From contig OZ025260.1 in the NCBI GenBank assembly GCA_964019135.1, positions 24,856,254-24,920,253 of the forward strand: DNA of 64,000 nt. The letters run 5' to 3'. Position 1 is the first letter of the stretch, and each line of letters starts with the position of its first letter. Positions 26,101-39,335 of this stretch are shown piece by piece. A program made the position numbers and the translations under genes. The notes beneath the pieces are model-generated. The model was not told where the DNA came from. It did not search any database and worked only from the letters and a program-made list of their open reading frames with translations. The stretch comes from Arenicola marina (taxonomy: Eukaryota > Annelida > Polychaeta > Arenicolidae).

Positions 26101-29100
26101 CTTATTCTACAGCAGTATGTACGGCGGCCCGAGTGGTGGTATAGTCTTATTCTACAGCAGTATGTACGGCGGTCCGAGTGGTGGTATAGCCTTATTCTAC
26201 AGCAGTAAATACGGCGGCCCGAGTGGTGGTATAGCCTTATTCTACAGCAGTAAGTACGGCAGTCCGAGTGGTGGTATAGTCTTATTCTACAGCAGTATGT
26301 ACGGCGGTCCGAGTGGTGGTATAGCCTTATTCTACAGCAGTAAGTACGGCGGCCCGAGTGGTGGTATAGTCTTACTCTACAGCAGTAAGTACGGCAGTCC
26401 GAGTGGTGGTATAGTCTTATTCTACAGCAGTATGTACGGCGGTCCGAGTGGTGGTATAGCCTTATTCTACAGCAGTAAGTACGGCGGCCCGAGTGGTGGT
26501 ATAGCCTTATTCTACAGCAGTAAGTACGGCGGCCCGAGTGGTGGTATAGCCTTATTCTACAGCAGTAAGTACGGCGGCCCGAGTGGTGGTATAGCCTTAT
26601 TCTACAGCAGTAAGTACGGCGACACGAGTGGTGGTATAGCCTTATTCTACAGCAGTAAGTACGGCGGCCCGAGTGGTGGTATAGCCTTATTCTACAGCAG
26701 TAAGTACGGCGGCCCGAGTGGTGGTATAGCCTTATTCTACAGCAGTAAGTACGGCGGCCCGAGTGGTGGTATAGCCTTATTCTACAGCGGTAAGTACGGC
26801 GACACGAGTGGTGGTATAGCCTTATTCTACAGCAGTAAATGCCGCGACCCGAGTGGTGGTATAGCCTTATTCTACACCAGTAAGTACGGCGGCCCGAGTG
26901 GTGGTATAGCCTTATTCTACAGCAGTAAGTACGGCGGCCCGAGTGGTGGTATAGTCTTATTCTACAGCAGTATGTACGGCGGTCCGAGTGGTGGTATAGC
27001 CTTATTCTACAGCAGTAAGTACGGCGGCCCGAGTGGTGGTATAGTCTTACTCTACAGCAGTAAGTACGGCAGTCCGAGTGGTGGTATAGTCTTATTCTAC
27101 AGCAGTATGTACGGCGGTCCGAGTGGTGGTATAGTCTTATTCTACAGCAGTATGTACGGCGGCCCGAGTGGTGGTATAGCCTTATTCTACAGCAGTAAGT
27201 ACGGCGGCCCGAGTGGTGGTATAGCCTTATTCTACAGCAGTAAGTACGGCGGCGCGAGTGGTGGTATAGCCTTATTCTACAGCAGTATGTACGGCGGCCC
27301 GAGTGGTGGTATAGTCTTATTCTACAGCAGTATGTACGGCGGTCCGAGTGGTGGTATAGTCTTATTCTACAGCAGTATGTACGGCGGTCCGAGTCGTGGT
27401 ATAGTCTTATTCTACAGCAGTATGTGCGGCGGTCCGAGTGGTGGTATAGCCTTATTCTACAGCAGTAAGTACGGCGGCCCGAGTGGTGGTATAGCCTTAT
27501 TCTACAGCAGTAAGTACGGCGGCGCGAGTGGTGGTATAGCCTTATTCTACAGCAGTATGTACGGCGGCCCGAGTGGTGGTATAGTCTTATTCTACAGCAG
27601 TATGTACGGCGGTCCGAGTGGTGGTATAGCCTTATTCTACAGCAGTAAATACGGCGGCCCGAGTGGTGGTATAGCCTTATTCTACAGCAGTAAGTACGGC
27701 AGTCCGAGTGGTGGTATAGTCTTATTCTACAGCAGTATGTACGGCGGTCCGAGTGGTGGTATAGCCTTATTCTACAGCAGTATGTACGGCGGCCCGAGTG
27801 GTGGTATAGTCTTACTCTACAGCAGTAAGTACGGCAGTCCGAGTGGTGGTATAGCCTTATTCTACAGCAGTAAGTACGGCGGCCCGAGTGGTGGTATAGC
27901 CTTATTCTACAGCAGTAAGTACGGCGGTCCGAGTGGTGGTATAGCCTTATTCTACAGCAGTAAGTACGGCGGCCCGAGTGGTGGTATAGCCTTATTCTAC
28001 AGCAGTAAGTACGGCGACACGAGTGGTGGTATAGCCTTATTCTACAGCAGTAAGTACGGCGGCCCGAGTGGTGGTATAGCCTTATTCTACAGCAGTATGT
28101 ACGGCGGTCCGAGTGGTGGTATAGCCTTATTCTACAGCAGTAAGTACGGCGGCCCGAGTGGTGGTATAGCCTTATTCTACAGCAGTAAGTACGGCGACAC
28201 GAGTGGTGGTATAGCCTTATTCTACAGCAGTAAATGCGGCGGCCCGAGTGGTGGTATAGCCTTATTCTACACCAGTAAGTACGGCGGCCCGAGTGGTGGT
28301 ATAGCCTTATTCTACAGCAGTAAGTACGGCGGCCCGAGTGGTGGTATAGCCTTATTCTACAGCAGTAAGTACGGCGGCCCGAGTGGTGGTATAGCCTTAT
28401 TCTACAGCAGTAAGTACGGCGGCCCGAGTGGTGGTATAGCCTTATTCTACAGCAGTAAGTACGGCGGTCCGAGTGGTGGTATAGCTTTATCCTACAGCAG
28501 TAAGTACGGTGGCCCGAGTGGTGGTATAGCCTTATTCTACAGCAGTAAGTACGGCGGCCCGAGTGGTGGTATAGCCTTATTCTACAGCAGTAAGTACGGC
28601 GGCCCGAGTGGTGGTATAGCCTTATTCTACAGCAGTAAGTACGGCGGCCCGAGTGGTGGTATAGCCTTATTCTACAGCAGTAAGTACGGCGGCCCGAGTG
28701 GTGGTATAGCCTTATTCTACAGCAGCAAGTACGGCGGTCCGAGTGGTGGTATAGCCTTATTCTACAGCAGTAAGTACGGCGGCCCGAGTGGTGGTATAGT
28801 CTTACTCTACAGCAGTAAGTACGGCGGCCCGAGTGGTGGTATAGCCTTGTTCTACAGCAGTAAGTACGGCGGCCCGAGTGGTGGTATAGCCTTATTCTAC
28901 AGCAGTAAGTACCTCGGCCCGAGTGGTGTGATAGCCTTATTCTACAGCAGTAAGTACGGCGGCCCGAGTGGTGGTATAGCCTTATTCTACAGCAGTCGGT
29001 ACGGCGGCCCGAGTGGTGGTATAGCCTTATTCTACAGCAGTAAGTACGGCGGCCCGAGTGGTGGTATAGCCTTATTCTACAGCAGTAAGTACGGCGGCCC

Positions 29101-32100
29101 GAGTGGTGGTATAGCCTTATTCTACAGCAGTAAGTACGGCGGCCCGAGTGGTGGTATAGCCTTATTCTACAGCAGTATGTACGGCGGCCCGAGTGGTGGT
29201 ATAGCCTTATTCTACAGCAGTAAGTACGGCGGCCCGAGTGGTGGTATAGCCGTATTCTACAGCAGTAAGTACGGCGGTCCGAGTGGTGGTATAGCCTTAT
29301 TCTACAGCAGTAAGTACGGCGGCCCGAGTGGTGGTATAGCCTTATTCTACAGCAGTAAGTACGGCGGTCCGAGTGGTGGTATAGCCATATTCTACAGCAG
29401 TAGGTACGGCGGCCCGAGTGGTGGTATAGCCTTATTCTACAGCAGTAAGTACGGCGGCCCGAGTGGTGGTATAGTCTTACTCTACAGCAGTAAGTACGGC
29501 AGTCCGAGTGGTGGTATAGTCTTATTCTACAGCAGTATGTACGGCGGTCCGAGTGGTGGTATAGCCTTATTCTACAGCAGTAAGTACGGCGGCCCGAGTG
29601 GTGGTATAGCCTTATTCTACAGCAGTAAGTACGGCGGCCCGAGTGGTGGTATAGCCTTATTCTACAGCAGTAAGTACGGCGGCCCGAGTGGTGGTATAGC
29701 CTTATTCTACAGCAGTATGTACGGCGGCCCGAGTGGTGGTATAGCCTTATTCTACAGCAGTAAGTACGGCGGCCCGAGTGGTGGTATAGCCTTATTCTAC
29801 AGCGGTAAGTACGGCGGCCCGAGTGGTGGTATAGCCTTATTCTACAGCAGTAAGTACGGCGGCCCGAGTGGTGGTAATGCCTTATTCTACAGCAGTAAGT
29901 ACGGCGGCCCGAGTGGTGGTATAGCCTTATTCTACAGCAGTATGTACGGCGGCCCGAGTGGTGGTATAGCCTTATTCTACAGCAGTAAGTACGGCGGCCC
30001 GAGTGGTGGTATAGCCTTATTCTACAGCAGTAAGTACGGCGGCCCGAGTGGTGGTATAGCCTTATTCTACAGCAGTAAGTACGGCGGTCCGAGTGGTGGT
30101 ATAGCCTTATTCTACAGCAGTAAGTACGACGGCCCGAGTGGTGGTATTGTCTTACTCTACAGCAGTAAGTACGGCAGTCCGAGTGGTGGTATAGTCTTAT
30201 TCTACAGCAGTATGTACGGCGGCCCGAGTGGTGGTATAGCCTTATTCTACAGCAGTAAGTACGGCGGTCCGAGTGGTGGTATAGCCTTATTCTACAGCAG
30301 TAAGTACGGCGGCCCGAGTGGTGGTATAGTCTTACTCTACAGCAGTAAGTACGGCAGTCCGAGTGGTGGTATAGCCTTATTCTACACCAGTAAGTACGGC
30401 GGCCCGAGTGGTGGTATAGTCTTATTCTACAGCAGTATGTGCGGCGGCCCCAGTGGTGGTATAGCCTTATTCTACAGCAGTAAGTACGGCGGTCCGAGTG
30501 GTGGTATAGCCTTATTCTACAGCAGTAAGTACGGCGGCCCGAGTGGTGGTATAGCCTTATTCTACAGCAGTAAGTCCGGCGGCCCGAGTGGTGGTATAGC
30601 CTTATTCTACAGCAGTAAGTACGGCGGCCCGAGTGGTGGTATAGCCTTATTCTACAGCAGTATGTACGGCGGCCCGAGTGGTGGTATAGTCTTACTCTAC
30701 AGCAGTAAGTACGGCGGCCCGAGTGGTGGTATAGCCTTATTCTACAGCAGTAAGTACGGCGGCCCGAGTGGTGGTATAGCCTTATTCTACAGCAGTAAGT
30801 CCGGCGGCCCGAGTGGTGGTATAGCCTTATTCTACAGCAGTAAGTACGGCGGCCCGAGTGGTGGTATAGCCTTATTCTACAGCAGTATGTACGGCGGCCC
30901 GAGTGGTGGTATAGTCTTACTCTACAGCAGTAAGTACGGCGGCCCGAGTGGTGGTATAGCCTTATTCTACAGCAGTAAGTACGGCGGCCCGAGTGGTGGT
31001 ATAGCCTTATTCTATAGCAGTAAGTACGGCGGCCCGAGTGGTGGTATAGCCTTATTCTACAGCAGTAAGTACGGCGGTCCGAGTGGTGGTATAGCCTTAT
31101 TCTACAGCAGTAAGTACGGCGGCCCGAGTGGTGGTATAGCCTTATTCTACAGCGGTAAGTACGGCGGCCCGAGTGGTGGTATAGCCTTATTCTACAGCAG
31201 TAAGTACGGCGGCCCGAGTGGTGGTATAGTCTTATTCTACAGCAGTATGTACGGCGGTCCGAGTGGTGGTATAGCCTTATTCTACAGCAGTAAGTACGGC
31301 GGCCCGAGTGGTGGTATAGCCTTATTCTACAGCAGTATGTACGGCGGCCCGAGTGGTGGTATAGTCTTACTCTACAGCAGTAAGTACGGCGGCCCGAGTG
31401 GTGGTATAGTCTTATTCTACAGCAGTAAGTACGGCGGCCCGAGTGGTGGTATAGCCTTATTCTACAGCAGTAAGTACGGCGGCCCGAGTGGTGGTATAGC
31501 CTTATTCTACAGCAGTAAGTACGGCGGCCCGAGTGGTGGTATAGCCTTATTCTACAGCAGTAAGTACGGCGGCCCGAGTGGTGGTATAGTCTTATTCTAC
31601 AGCAGTAAGTACGGCGGCCCGAGTGGTGGTATAGCCTTATTCTACAGCAGTAAGTACGGCGGCCCGAGTGGTGGTATAGTCTTATTCTACAGCAGTATGT
31701 ACGGCGGTCCGAGTGGTGGTATAGCCTTATTCTACAGCAGTAAGTACGGCGGCCCGAGTGGTGGTATAGCCTTATTCTACAGCAGTATGTACGGCGGCCC
31801 GAGTGGTGGTATAGCCTCATTCTACAGCAGTAAGTACGGCGGCCCGAGTGGTGGTATAGCCTTATTCTACAGCAGTATGTACGGCGGCCCGAGTGGTGGT
31901 ATAGTCTTACTCTACAGCAGTATGTACGGCGGTCCGAGTGGTGGTATAGCCTTATTCTACAGCAGTAAGTACGGCGGCCCGAGTGGTGGTATAGCCTTAT
32001 TCTACAGCGGTAAGTACGGCGGCCCGAGTGGTGGTATAGCCTTATTCTACAGCAGTAAGTACGGCGGCCCGAGTGGTGGTATAGTCTTATTCTACAGCAG

Positions 32101-35100
32101 TATGTACGGCGGTCCGAGTGGTGGTATAGCCTTATTCTACAGCAGTAAGTACGGCGGCCCGAGTGGTGGTATAGCCTTATTCTACAGCAGTATGTACGGC
32201 GGCCCGAGTGGTGGTATAGTCTTACTCTACAGCAGTAAGTACGGCGGCCCGAGTGGTGGTATAGTCTTATTCTACAGCAGTAAGTACGGCGGCCCGAGTG
32301 CTGGTATAGCCTTATTCTACAGCAGTAAGTACGGCGGTCCGAGTGGTGGTATAGCCTTATTCTACAGCAGTAAGTACGGCGGCCCGTGTGGTGGTATAGC
32401 CTTATTCTAAAGCAGTAAATACGGCGACACGAGTGGTGGTATAGCCTTATTCTACAGCAGTAAGTACGGCGGCCCGAGTGGTGGTATAGCCTCATTCTAC
32501 AGCAGTAAGTACGGCGACCCGAGTGGTGGTATAGCCTTATTCTACAGCAGTAAGTACTGCGGCCCGAGTGGTGGTATAGTCTTACTCTACAGCAGTAAGT
32601 ACGGCGGCCCGAGTGGTGGTATAGCCTCATTCTACAGCAGTAAGTACGGCGGCCCGAGTGGTGGTATAGTCTTACTCTACAGCAGTAAGTACGGCAGTCC
32701 GAGTGGTGGTATAGCCTCATTCTACAGCAGTAAGTACGGCGACCCGAGTGGTGGTATAGACTTGTTCTACAGCAGTAAGTACGGCGGCCCGAGTGGTGGT
32801 ATAGCCTTATTCTACAGCAGTAAGTACGGCGGCCCGAGTCGTGGTATAGCCTTATTCTACAGCAGTAAGTACGGCGGTCCGAGTGGTGGTATAGCCTTAT
32901 TCTACAGCAGTATGTACGGCGGCCCGAGTGGTGGTATAGCCTTATTCTACAGCAGTAAGTACGCCGGCCCGAGTGGTGGTATAGCCTTATTCTACAGCAG
33001 TAAGTGCGGCGGCCCGAGTGGTGGTATAGCCTTATTCTACAGCAGTAAGTACGGCGGCCCGAGTGGTGGTATAGCTTTATTCTACAGCAGTAAGTACGGC
33101 GGTCCGAGTGGTGGCATAGCCTTATTCTACAGCAGTAAGTACGGCGCCCCGAGTGGTGGTATAGCTTTATCCTACAGCAGTAAGTACGGCGGCCCGAGTG
33201 GTGGTATAGCCTTATTCTACAGCAGTAAGTACGGCGGCCCGAGTGGTGGTATAGCCTTATTCTACAACAGTAAGTACGGCGGTCCGAGTGGTGGTATAGC
33301 CTTATTCTACAGCAGTATGTACGGCGGCCCCAGTGGTGGTATAGCCTTATTCTACAGCAGTAAGTACGGCGGCCCGAGTGGTGGTATAGCCTTATTCTAC
33401 AGCAGTAAGTACGGCGGTCCGAGTGGTGGTATAGCCTTATTCTACAGCAGTAAGTACGGCGGCCCGAGTGGTGGTATAGCCTTATTCTACAGCAGTAAGT
33501 ACGGCGGTCCGAGTGGTGGTATAGCCTTATTCTACAGCAGTAAGTACGGCGGCCCGAGTGGTGGTATAGCCTTATTCTACAGCAGTAAGTACGGCGGTCC
33601 GAGTGGTGGTATAGCCTTATTCTACAGCAGTAAGTACGGCGGCCCGAGTGGTGGTATAGCCTTATTCTACAGCAGTAAGTACGGCGGCCCGAGTGGTGGT
33701 ATAGCCTTATTCTACAGCAGTAAGTACGGCGGCCCGAGTGGTGGTATAGCCTTATTCTACAGCAGTAAGTACGGCGGTCCGAGTGGTGGTATAGCCTTAT
33801 TCTACAGCAGTAAGTACGGCGGCCCGAGTGGTGGTATAGCCTTATTCTACAGCAGTAAGTACGGCGGTCCGAGTGGTGGTATAGCCTTATTCTACAGCAG
33901 TAAGTACGGCGGTCCGAGTGGTGGTATAGCCTTATTCTACAGCAGTAAGTACGCCGGCCCGAGTGGTGGTATAGCCTTATTCTACAGCAGTAAGTACGGC
34001 GGCCCGAGTGGTGGTATAGCTTTATCCTACAGCAGTAAGTACGGCGGCCCGAGTGGTGGTATAGCCTTATTCTACAGCAGTAAGTACGGCGGCCCGAGTG
34101 GTGGTATAGCTTTATTCTACAGCAGTAAGTACGGCGGCCCGAGTGGTGGTATAGCCTTATTCTACAGCAGTAAGTACGGCGGCCCGAGTGGTGGTATAGC
34201 CTTATCCTACAGCAGTAAGTACGGCGGCCCGAGTGGTGGTATAGCCTTATTCTACAGCAGTAAGTACGGCGGCCCGAGTGGTGGTATAGCTTTATTCTAC
34301 AGCAGTAAGTACGCCGGCCCGAGTGGTGGTATAGCCTTATTCTACAGCAGTAAGTACGGCGGCCCGAGTGGTGGTATAGCTTTATCCTACAGCAGTAAGT
34401 ACGGCGGCCCGAGTGGTGGTATAGCCTTATTCTACAGCAGTAAGTACGGCGGTCCGAGTGGTGGTATAGCCTTATCCTACAGCAGTAAGTACGGCGGCCC
34501 GAGTGGTGGTATAGCCTTATTCTACAGCAGTAAGTACGGCGGTCCGAGTGGTGGTATAGCCTTATTCTACAGCAGTAAGTACGGCGGCCCGAGTGGTGGT
34601 ATAGCTTTATCCTACAGCAGTAAGTACGGCGGCCCGAGTGGTGGTATAGCCTTATTCTACAGCAGTAAGTACGGCGGCCCGAGTGGTGGTATAGTCTTAT
34701 TCTACAGCAGTATGTACGGCGACACGAGTGGTGGTATAGCCTTATTCTACAGCAGTAAGTACGGCGGTCCGAGTGGTGGTATAGCCTTATTCTACAGCAG
34801 TAAGTACGGCGGCCCGAGTGGTGGTATAGCCTTATTCTACAGCAGTAAGTACGGCGGCCCGAGTGGTGGTATAGCCTTATTCTACAGCAGTAAGTACGGC
34901 GGCCCGAGTGGTGGTATAGCCTTATTCTACAACAGTAAGTACGGCGGTCCGAGTGGTGGTATAGCTTTATTCTACAGCAGTAAGTACGGCGGCCCGAGTG
35001 GTGGTATAGCTTTATTCTACAGCAGTAAGTACGGCGGCCCGAGTGGTGGTATAGCCTTATTCTACAGCAGTAAGTACTGCGGCCCGAGTGGTGGTATAGC

Positions 35101-38100
35101 CTTATTCTACAGCAGTAAGTACGGCGGCCCGAGTGGTGGTATAGCCTTATTCTACAGCAGTAAGTACGGCGGCCCGAGTGGTGGTATAGCTTTATTCTAC
35201 AGCAGTAAGTACGGCGGCCCGAGTGGTGGTATAGCTTTATTCTACCGCAGTAAGTACGGCGACCCGAGTGGTGGTATAGCCTTATTCTACAGCAGTAAGT
35301 ACGGCGGCCCGAGTGGTGGTATAGCCTTATTCTACAGCAGTAAGTACTGCGGCCCGAGTGGTGGTATAGCCTTATTCTACAGCAGTAAGTACGGCGGCCC
35401 GAGTGGTGGTATAGCTTTATTCTACAGCAGTAAGTACTGCGGCCCGAGTGGTGGTATAGCCTTATTCTACAGCAGTAAGTACGGCGGCCCGAGTGGTGGT
35501 ATAGCCTTATTCTACAGCAGTAAGTACGGCGGCCCGAGTGGTGGTATAGCCTTATTCTACAGCAGTAAGTACTGCGGCCCGAGTGGTGGTATAGCCTTAT
35601 TCTACAGCAGTAAGTACGGCGGCCCGAGTGGTGGTATAGCCTTATTCTACAGCAGTAAGTACGGCGGCCCGAGTGGTGGTATAGCCTTATTCTACAGCAG
35701 TAAGTACGGCGGTCCGAGTGGTGGTATAGCCTTATTCTACAGCAGTAAGTACGGCGGCCCGAGTGGTGGTATAGCCTTATTCTACAGCAGTAAGTACGGC
35801 GGCCCGAGTGGTGGTATAGCCTTATTCTACAGCGGTAAGTACGGCGGCCCGAGTGGTGGTATAGACTTATTCTACAGCAGTAAGTACGGCGGTCCGAGTG
35901 GTGGTATAGACATAGTCTACAGCAGTAAGTACGGCGGTCCGAGTGGTGGTATAGCCTTATTCTACAGCAGTAAGTACGGCGGCCCGAGTGGTGGTATAGC
36001 CTTATTCTACAGCAGTAAGTACGGCGGCCCGAGTGGTGGTATAGCCTTATTCTACAGCGGTAAGTACGGCGGCCCGAGTGGTGGTATAGCCTTATTCTAC
36101 AGCAGTAAGTACGGCGGTCCGAGTGGTGGTATAGACATAGTCTACAGCAGTAAGTACTGCGGCCCGAGTGGTGGTATAGCCTTGTTCTACAGCAGTATGT
36201 ACGGCGGCCCGAGTGGTGGTATAGCCTTATTCTACAGCAGTATGTACGGCGGCCCGAGTGGTGGTATAGCCTTGTTCTACAGCAGTATGTACGGCGGCCC
36301 GAGTGGTGGTATAGTCTTATTCTACAGCAGTATGTACGGCGGCCCGAGTGGTGGTATAGCCTTATTCTACAGCAGTATGTACGGCGGCCCGAGTGGTGGT
36401 ATAGCCTTATTCTACAGCAGTATGTACGGCGGCCCGAGTGGTGGTATAGCCTTATTCTACAGCAGTAAGTACGGCGGCCCGAGTGATGGTATAGCCTTAT
36501 TCTACAGCAGTAAGTACGGCGGCCCGAGTGGTGGTATAGCCTCATTCTACAGCAGTAAGTACGGCGACCCGAGTGGTGGTATAGTCTTACTCTACAGCAG
36601 TATGTACGGCGGCCCGAGTGGTGGTATAGCCTTATTCTACAGCAGTAAGTACGGCGGCCCGAGTGGTGGTATAGCCTTATTCTACAGCAGTAAGTACGGC
36701 GGCCCGAGTGGTGGTATAGTCTTATTCTACAGCAGTAAGTACGGCGACCCGAGTGGTGGTATAGACTTATTCTACAGCAGTATGTACGGCGGTCCGAGTG
36801 GTGGTATAGCCTTATTCTACAGCAGTAAGTACGGCGGCCCGAGTGGTGGTATAGCCTTATTCTACAGCAGTAAGTACGGCGGCCCGAGTGGTGGTATAGC
36901 CTTATTCTACAGCAGTAAGTACGGCGGCCCGAGTGGTGGTATAGCCTTATTCTACAGCAGTAAGTACGGCGGCCCGAGTGGTGGTATAGTCTTATTCTAC
37001 AGCAGTATGTACGGCGGTCCGAGTGGTGGTATAGCCTTATTCTACAGCAGTAAGTACGGCGGCCCGAGTGGTGGTATAGCCTTATTCTACAGCAGTAAGT
37101 ACGGCGGCCCGAGTGGTGGTATAGCCTTATTCTACAGCAGTATGTACGGCGGCCCGAGTGGTGGTATAGCCTTATTCTACAGGAGTAAGTACGGCGGCCC
37201 GAGTGGTGGTATAGCCTTATCCTACAGCAGTAAGTACGGCGGCCCGAGTGGTGGTATAGCCTTATTCTACAGCAGTAAGTACGGCGGCCCGAGTGGTGGT
37301 ATAGCTTTATTCTACAGCAGTAAGTACGCCGGCCCGAGTGGTGGTATAGCCTTATTCTACAGCAGTAAGTACGGCGGCCCGAGTGGTGGTATAGCTTTAT
37401 CCTACAGCAGTAAGTACGGCGGCCCGAGTGGTGGTATAGCCTTATTCTACAGCAGTAAGTACGGCGGTCCGAGTGGTGGTATAGCCTTATCCTACAGCAG
37501 TAAGTACGGCGGCCCGAGTGGTGGTATAGCCTTATTCTACAGCAGTAAGTACGGCGGTCCGAGTGGTGGTATAGCCTTATTCTACAGCAGTAAGTACGGC
37601 GGCCCGAGTGGTGGTATAGCTTTATCCTACAGCAGTAAGTACGGCGGCCCGAGTGGTGGTATAGCCTTATTCTACAGCAGTAAGTACGGCGGCCCGAGTG
37701 GTGGTATAGTCTTATTCTACAGCAGTATGTACGGCGACACGAGTGGTGGTATAGCCTTATTCTACAGCAGTAAGTACGGCGGTCCGAGTGGTGGTATAGC
37801 CTTATTCTACAGCAGTAAGTACGGCGGCCCGAGTGGTGGTACAGCCTTATTCTACAGCAGTAAGTACGGCGGCCCGAGTGGTGGTATAGCCTTATTCTAC
37901 AGCAGTAAGTACGGCGGCCCGAGTGGTGGTATAGCCTTATTCTACAACAGTAAGTACGGCGGTCCGAGTGGTGGTATAGCTTTATTCTACAGCAGTAAGT
38001 ACGGCGGCCCGAGTGGTGGTATAGCTTTATTCTACAGCAGTAAGTACGGCGGCCCGAGTGGTGGTATAGCCTTATTCTACAGCAGTAAGTACTGCGGCCC

Positions 38101-39335
38101 GAGTGGTGGTATAGCCTTATTCTACAGCAGTAAGTACGGCGGCCCGAGTGGTGGTATAGCCTTATTCTACAGCAGTAAGTACGGCGGCCCGAGTGGTGGT
38201 ATAGCTTTATTCTACAGCAGTAAGTACGGCGGCCCGAGTGGTGGTATAGCTTTATTCTACCGCAGTAAGTACGGCGACCCGAGTGGTGGTATAGCCTTAT
38301 TCTACAGCAGTAAGTACGGCGGCCCGAGTGGTGGTATAGCCTTATTCTACAGCAGTAAGTACTGCGGCCCGAGTGGTGGTATAGCCTTATTCTACAGCAG
38401 TAAGTACGGCGGCCCGAGTGGTGGTATAGCTTTATTCTACAGCAGTAAGTACTGCGGCCCGAGTGGTGGTATAGAGTTATTCTACAGCAGTAAGTACGGC
38501 GGCCCGAGTGGTGGTATAGCCTTATTCTACAGCAGTAAGTACGGCGGCCCGAGTGGTGGTATAGCCTTATTCTACAGCAGTAAGTACTGCGGCCCGAGTG
38601 GTGGTATAGCCTTATTCTACAGCAGTAAGTACGGCGGCCCGAGTGGTGGTATAGCCTTATTCTACAGCAGTAAGTACGGCGGCCCGAGTGGTGGTATAGC
38701 CTTATTCTACAGCAGTAAGTACGGCGGTCCGAGTGGTGGTATAGCCTTATTCTACAGCAGTAAGTACGGCGGCCCGAGTGGTGGTATAGCCTTATTCTAC
38801 AGCAGTAAGTACGGCGGCCCGAGTGGTGGTATAGCCTTATTCTACAGCGGTAAGTACGGCGGCCCGAGTGGTGGTATAGCCTTATTCTACAGCAGTAAGT
38901 ACGGCGGTCCGAGTGGTGGTATAGACATAGTCTACAGCAGTAAGTACTGCGGCCCGAGTGGTGGTATAGCCTTGTTCTACAGCAGTATGTACGGCGGCCC
39001 GAGTGGTGGTATAGCCTTATTCTACAGCAGTATGTACGGCGGCCCGAGTGGTGGTATAGCCTTGTTCTACAGCAGTATGTACGGCGGCCCGAGTGGTGGT
39101 ATAGCCTTATTCTACAGCAGTATGTACGGCGGCCCGAGTGGTGGTATAGCCTTATTCTACAGCAGTATGTACGGCGGCCCGAGTGGTGGTATAGCCTTAT
39201 TCTACAGCAGTATGTACGGCGGCCCGAGTGGTGGTATAGCCTTATTCTACAGCAGTAAGTACGGCGGCCCGAGTGATGGTATAGCCTTATTCTACAGCAG
39301 TAAGTACGGCGGCCCGAGTGGTGGTATAGCCTCAT
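23169..39335 (-). other. Satellite-borne open frame of 5,388 codons, not called as a gene
   Basis: The minus strand of array B is open for 16.2 kb and reads a 15-residue unit (RLYHHSGRRTYCCRI) about 359 times. The start Met is only a variant unit (ATA to ATG). No unique exon, signal peptide or recognisable domain flanks it. The frame exists because the unit is a multiple of 3 and its codons cannot become stops by a single transition. Many unit variants change the residue in this frame, so there is no visible purifying selection. It overlaps equally long plus-strand frames. I see no evidence of translation. Confidence 0.85.
23460..28280. repeat. Higher-order repeat of 1,710 bp (38 units) in array B
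   Basis: Diagnostic variants recur 1,710 bp apart. These are ACGGCGACCC with the following GGTGATATAG (23,511 and 25,221), GAGTCGTGGT (24,241 and 25,951) and AAATGCCGCGACCC (25,128 and 26,838). A third copy is shorter: GAGTCGTGGT is at 27,391, only 1,440 bp (32 units) after the second, so six units have been lost. All spacings are multiples of 45. Confidence 0.85.

Noticed and set aside
23169..39335. A 5,388-residue protein gene
   Set aside because: It is the 45-bp satellite read on the minus strand. There is no unique exon, domain or splice context, and the plus strand is equally open.
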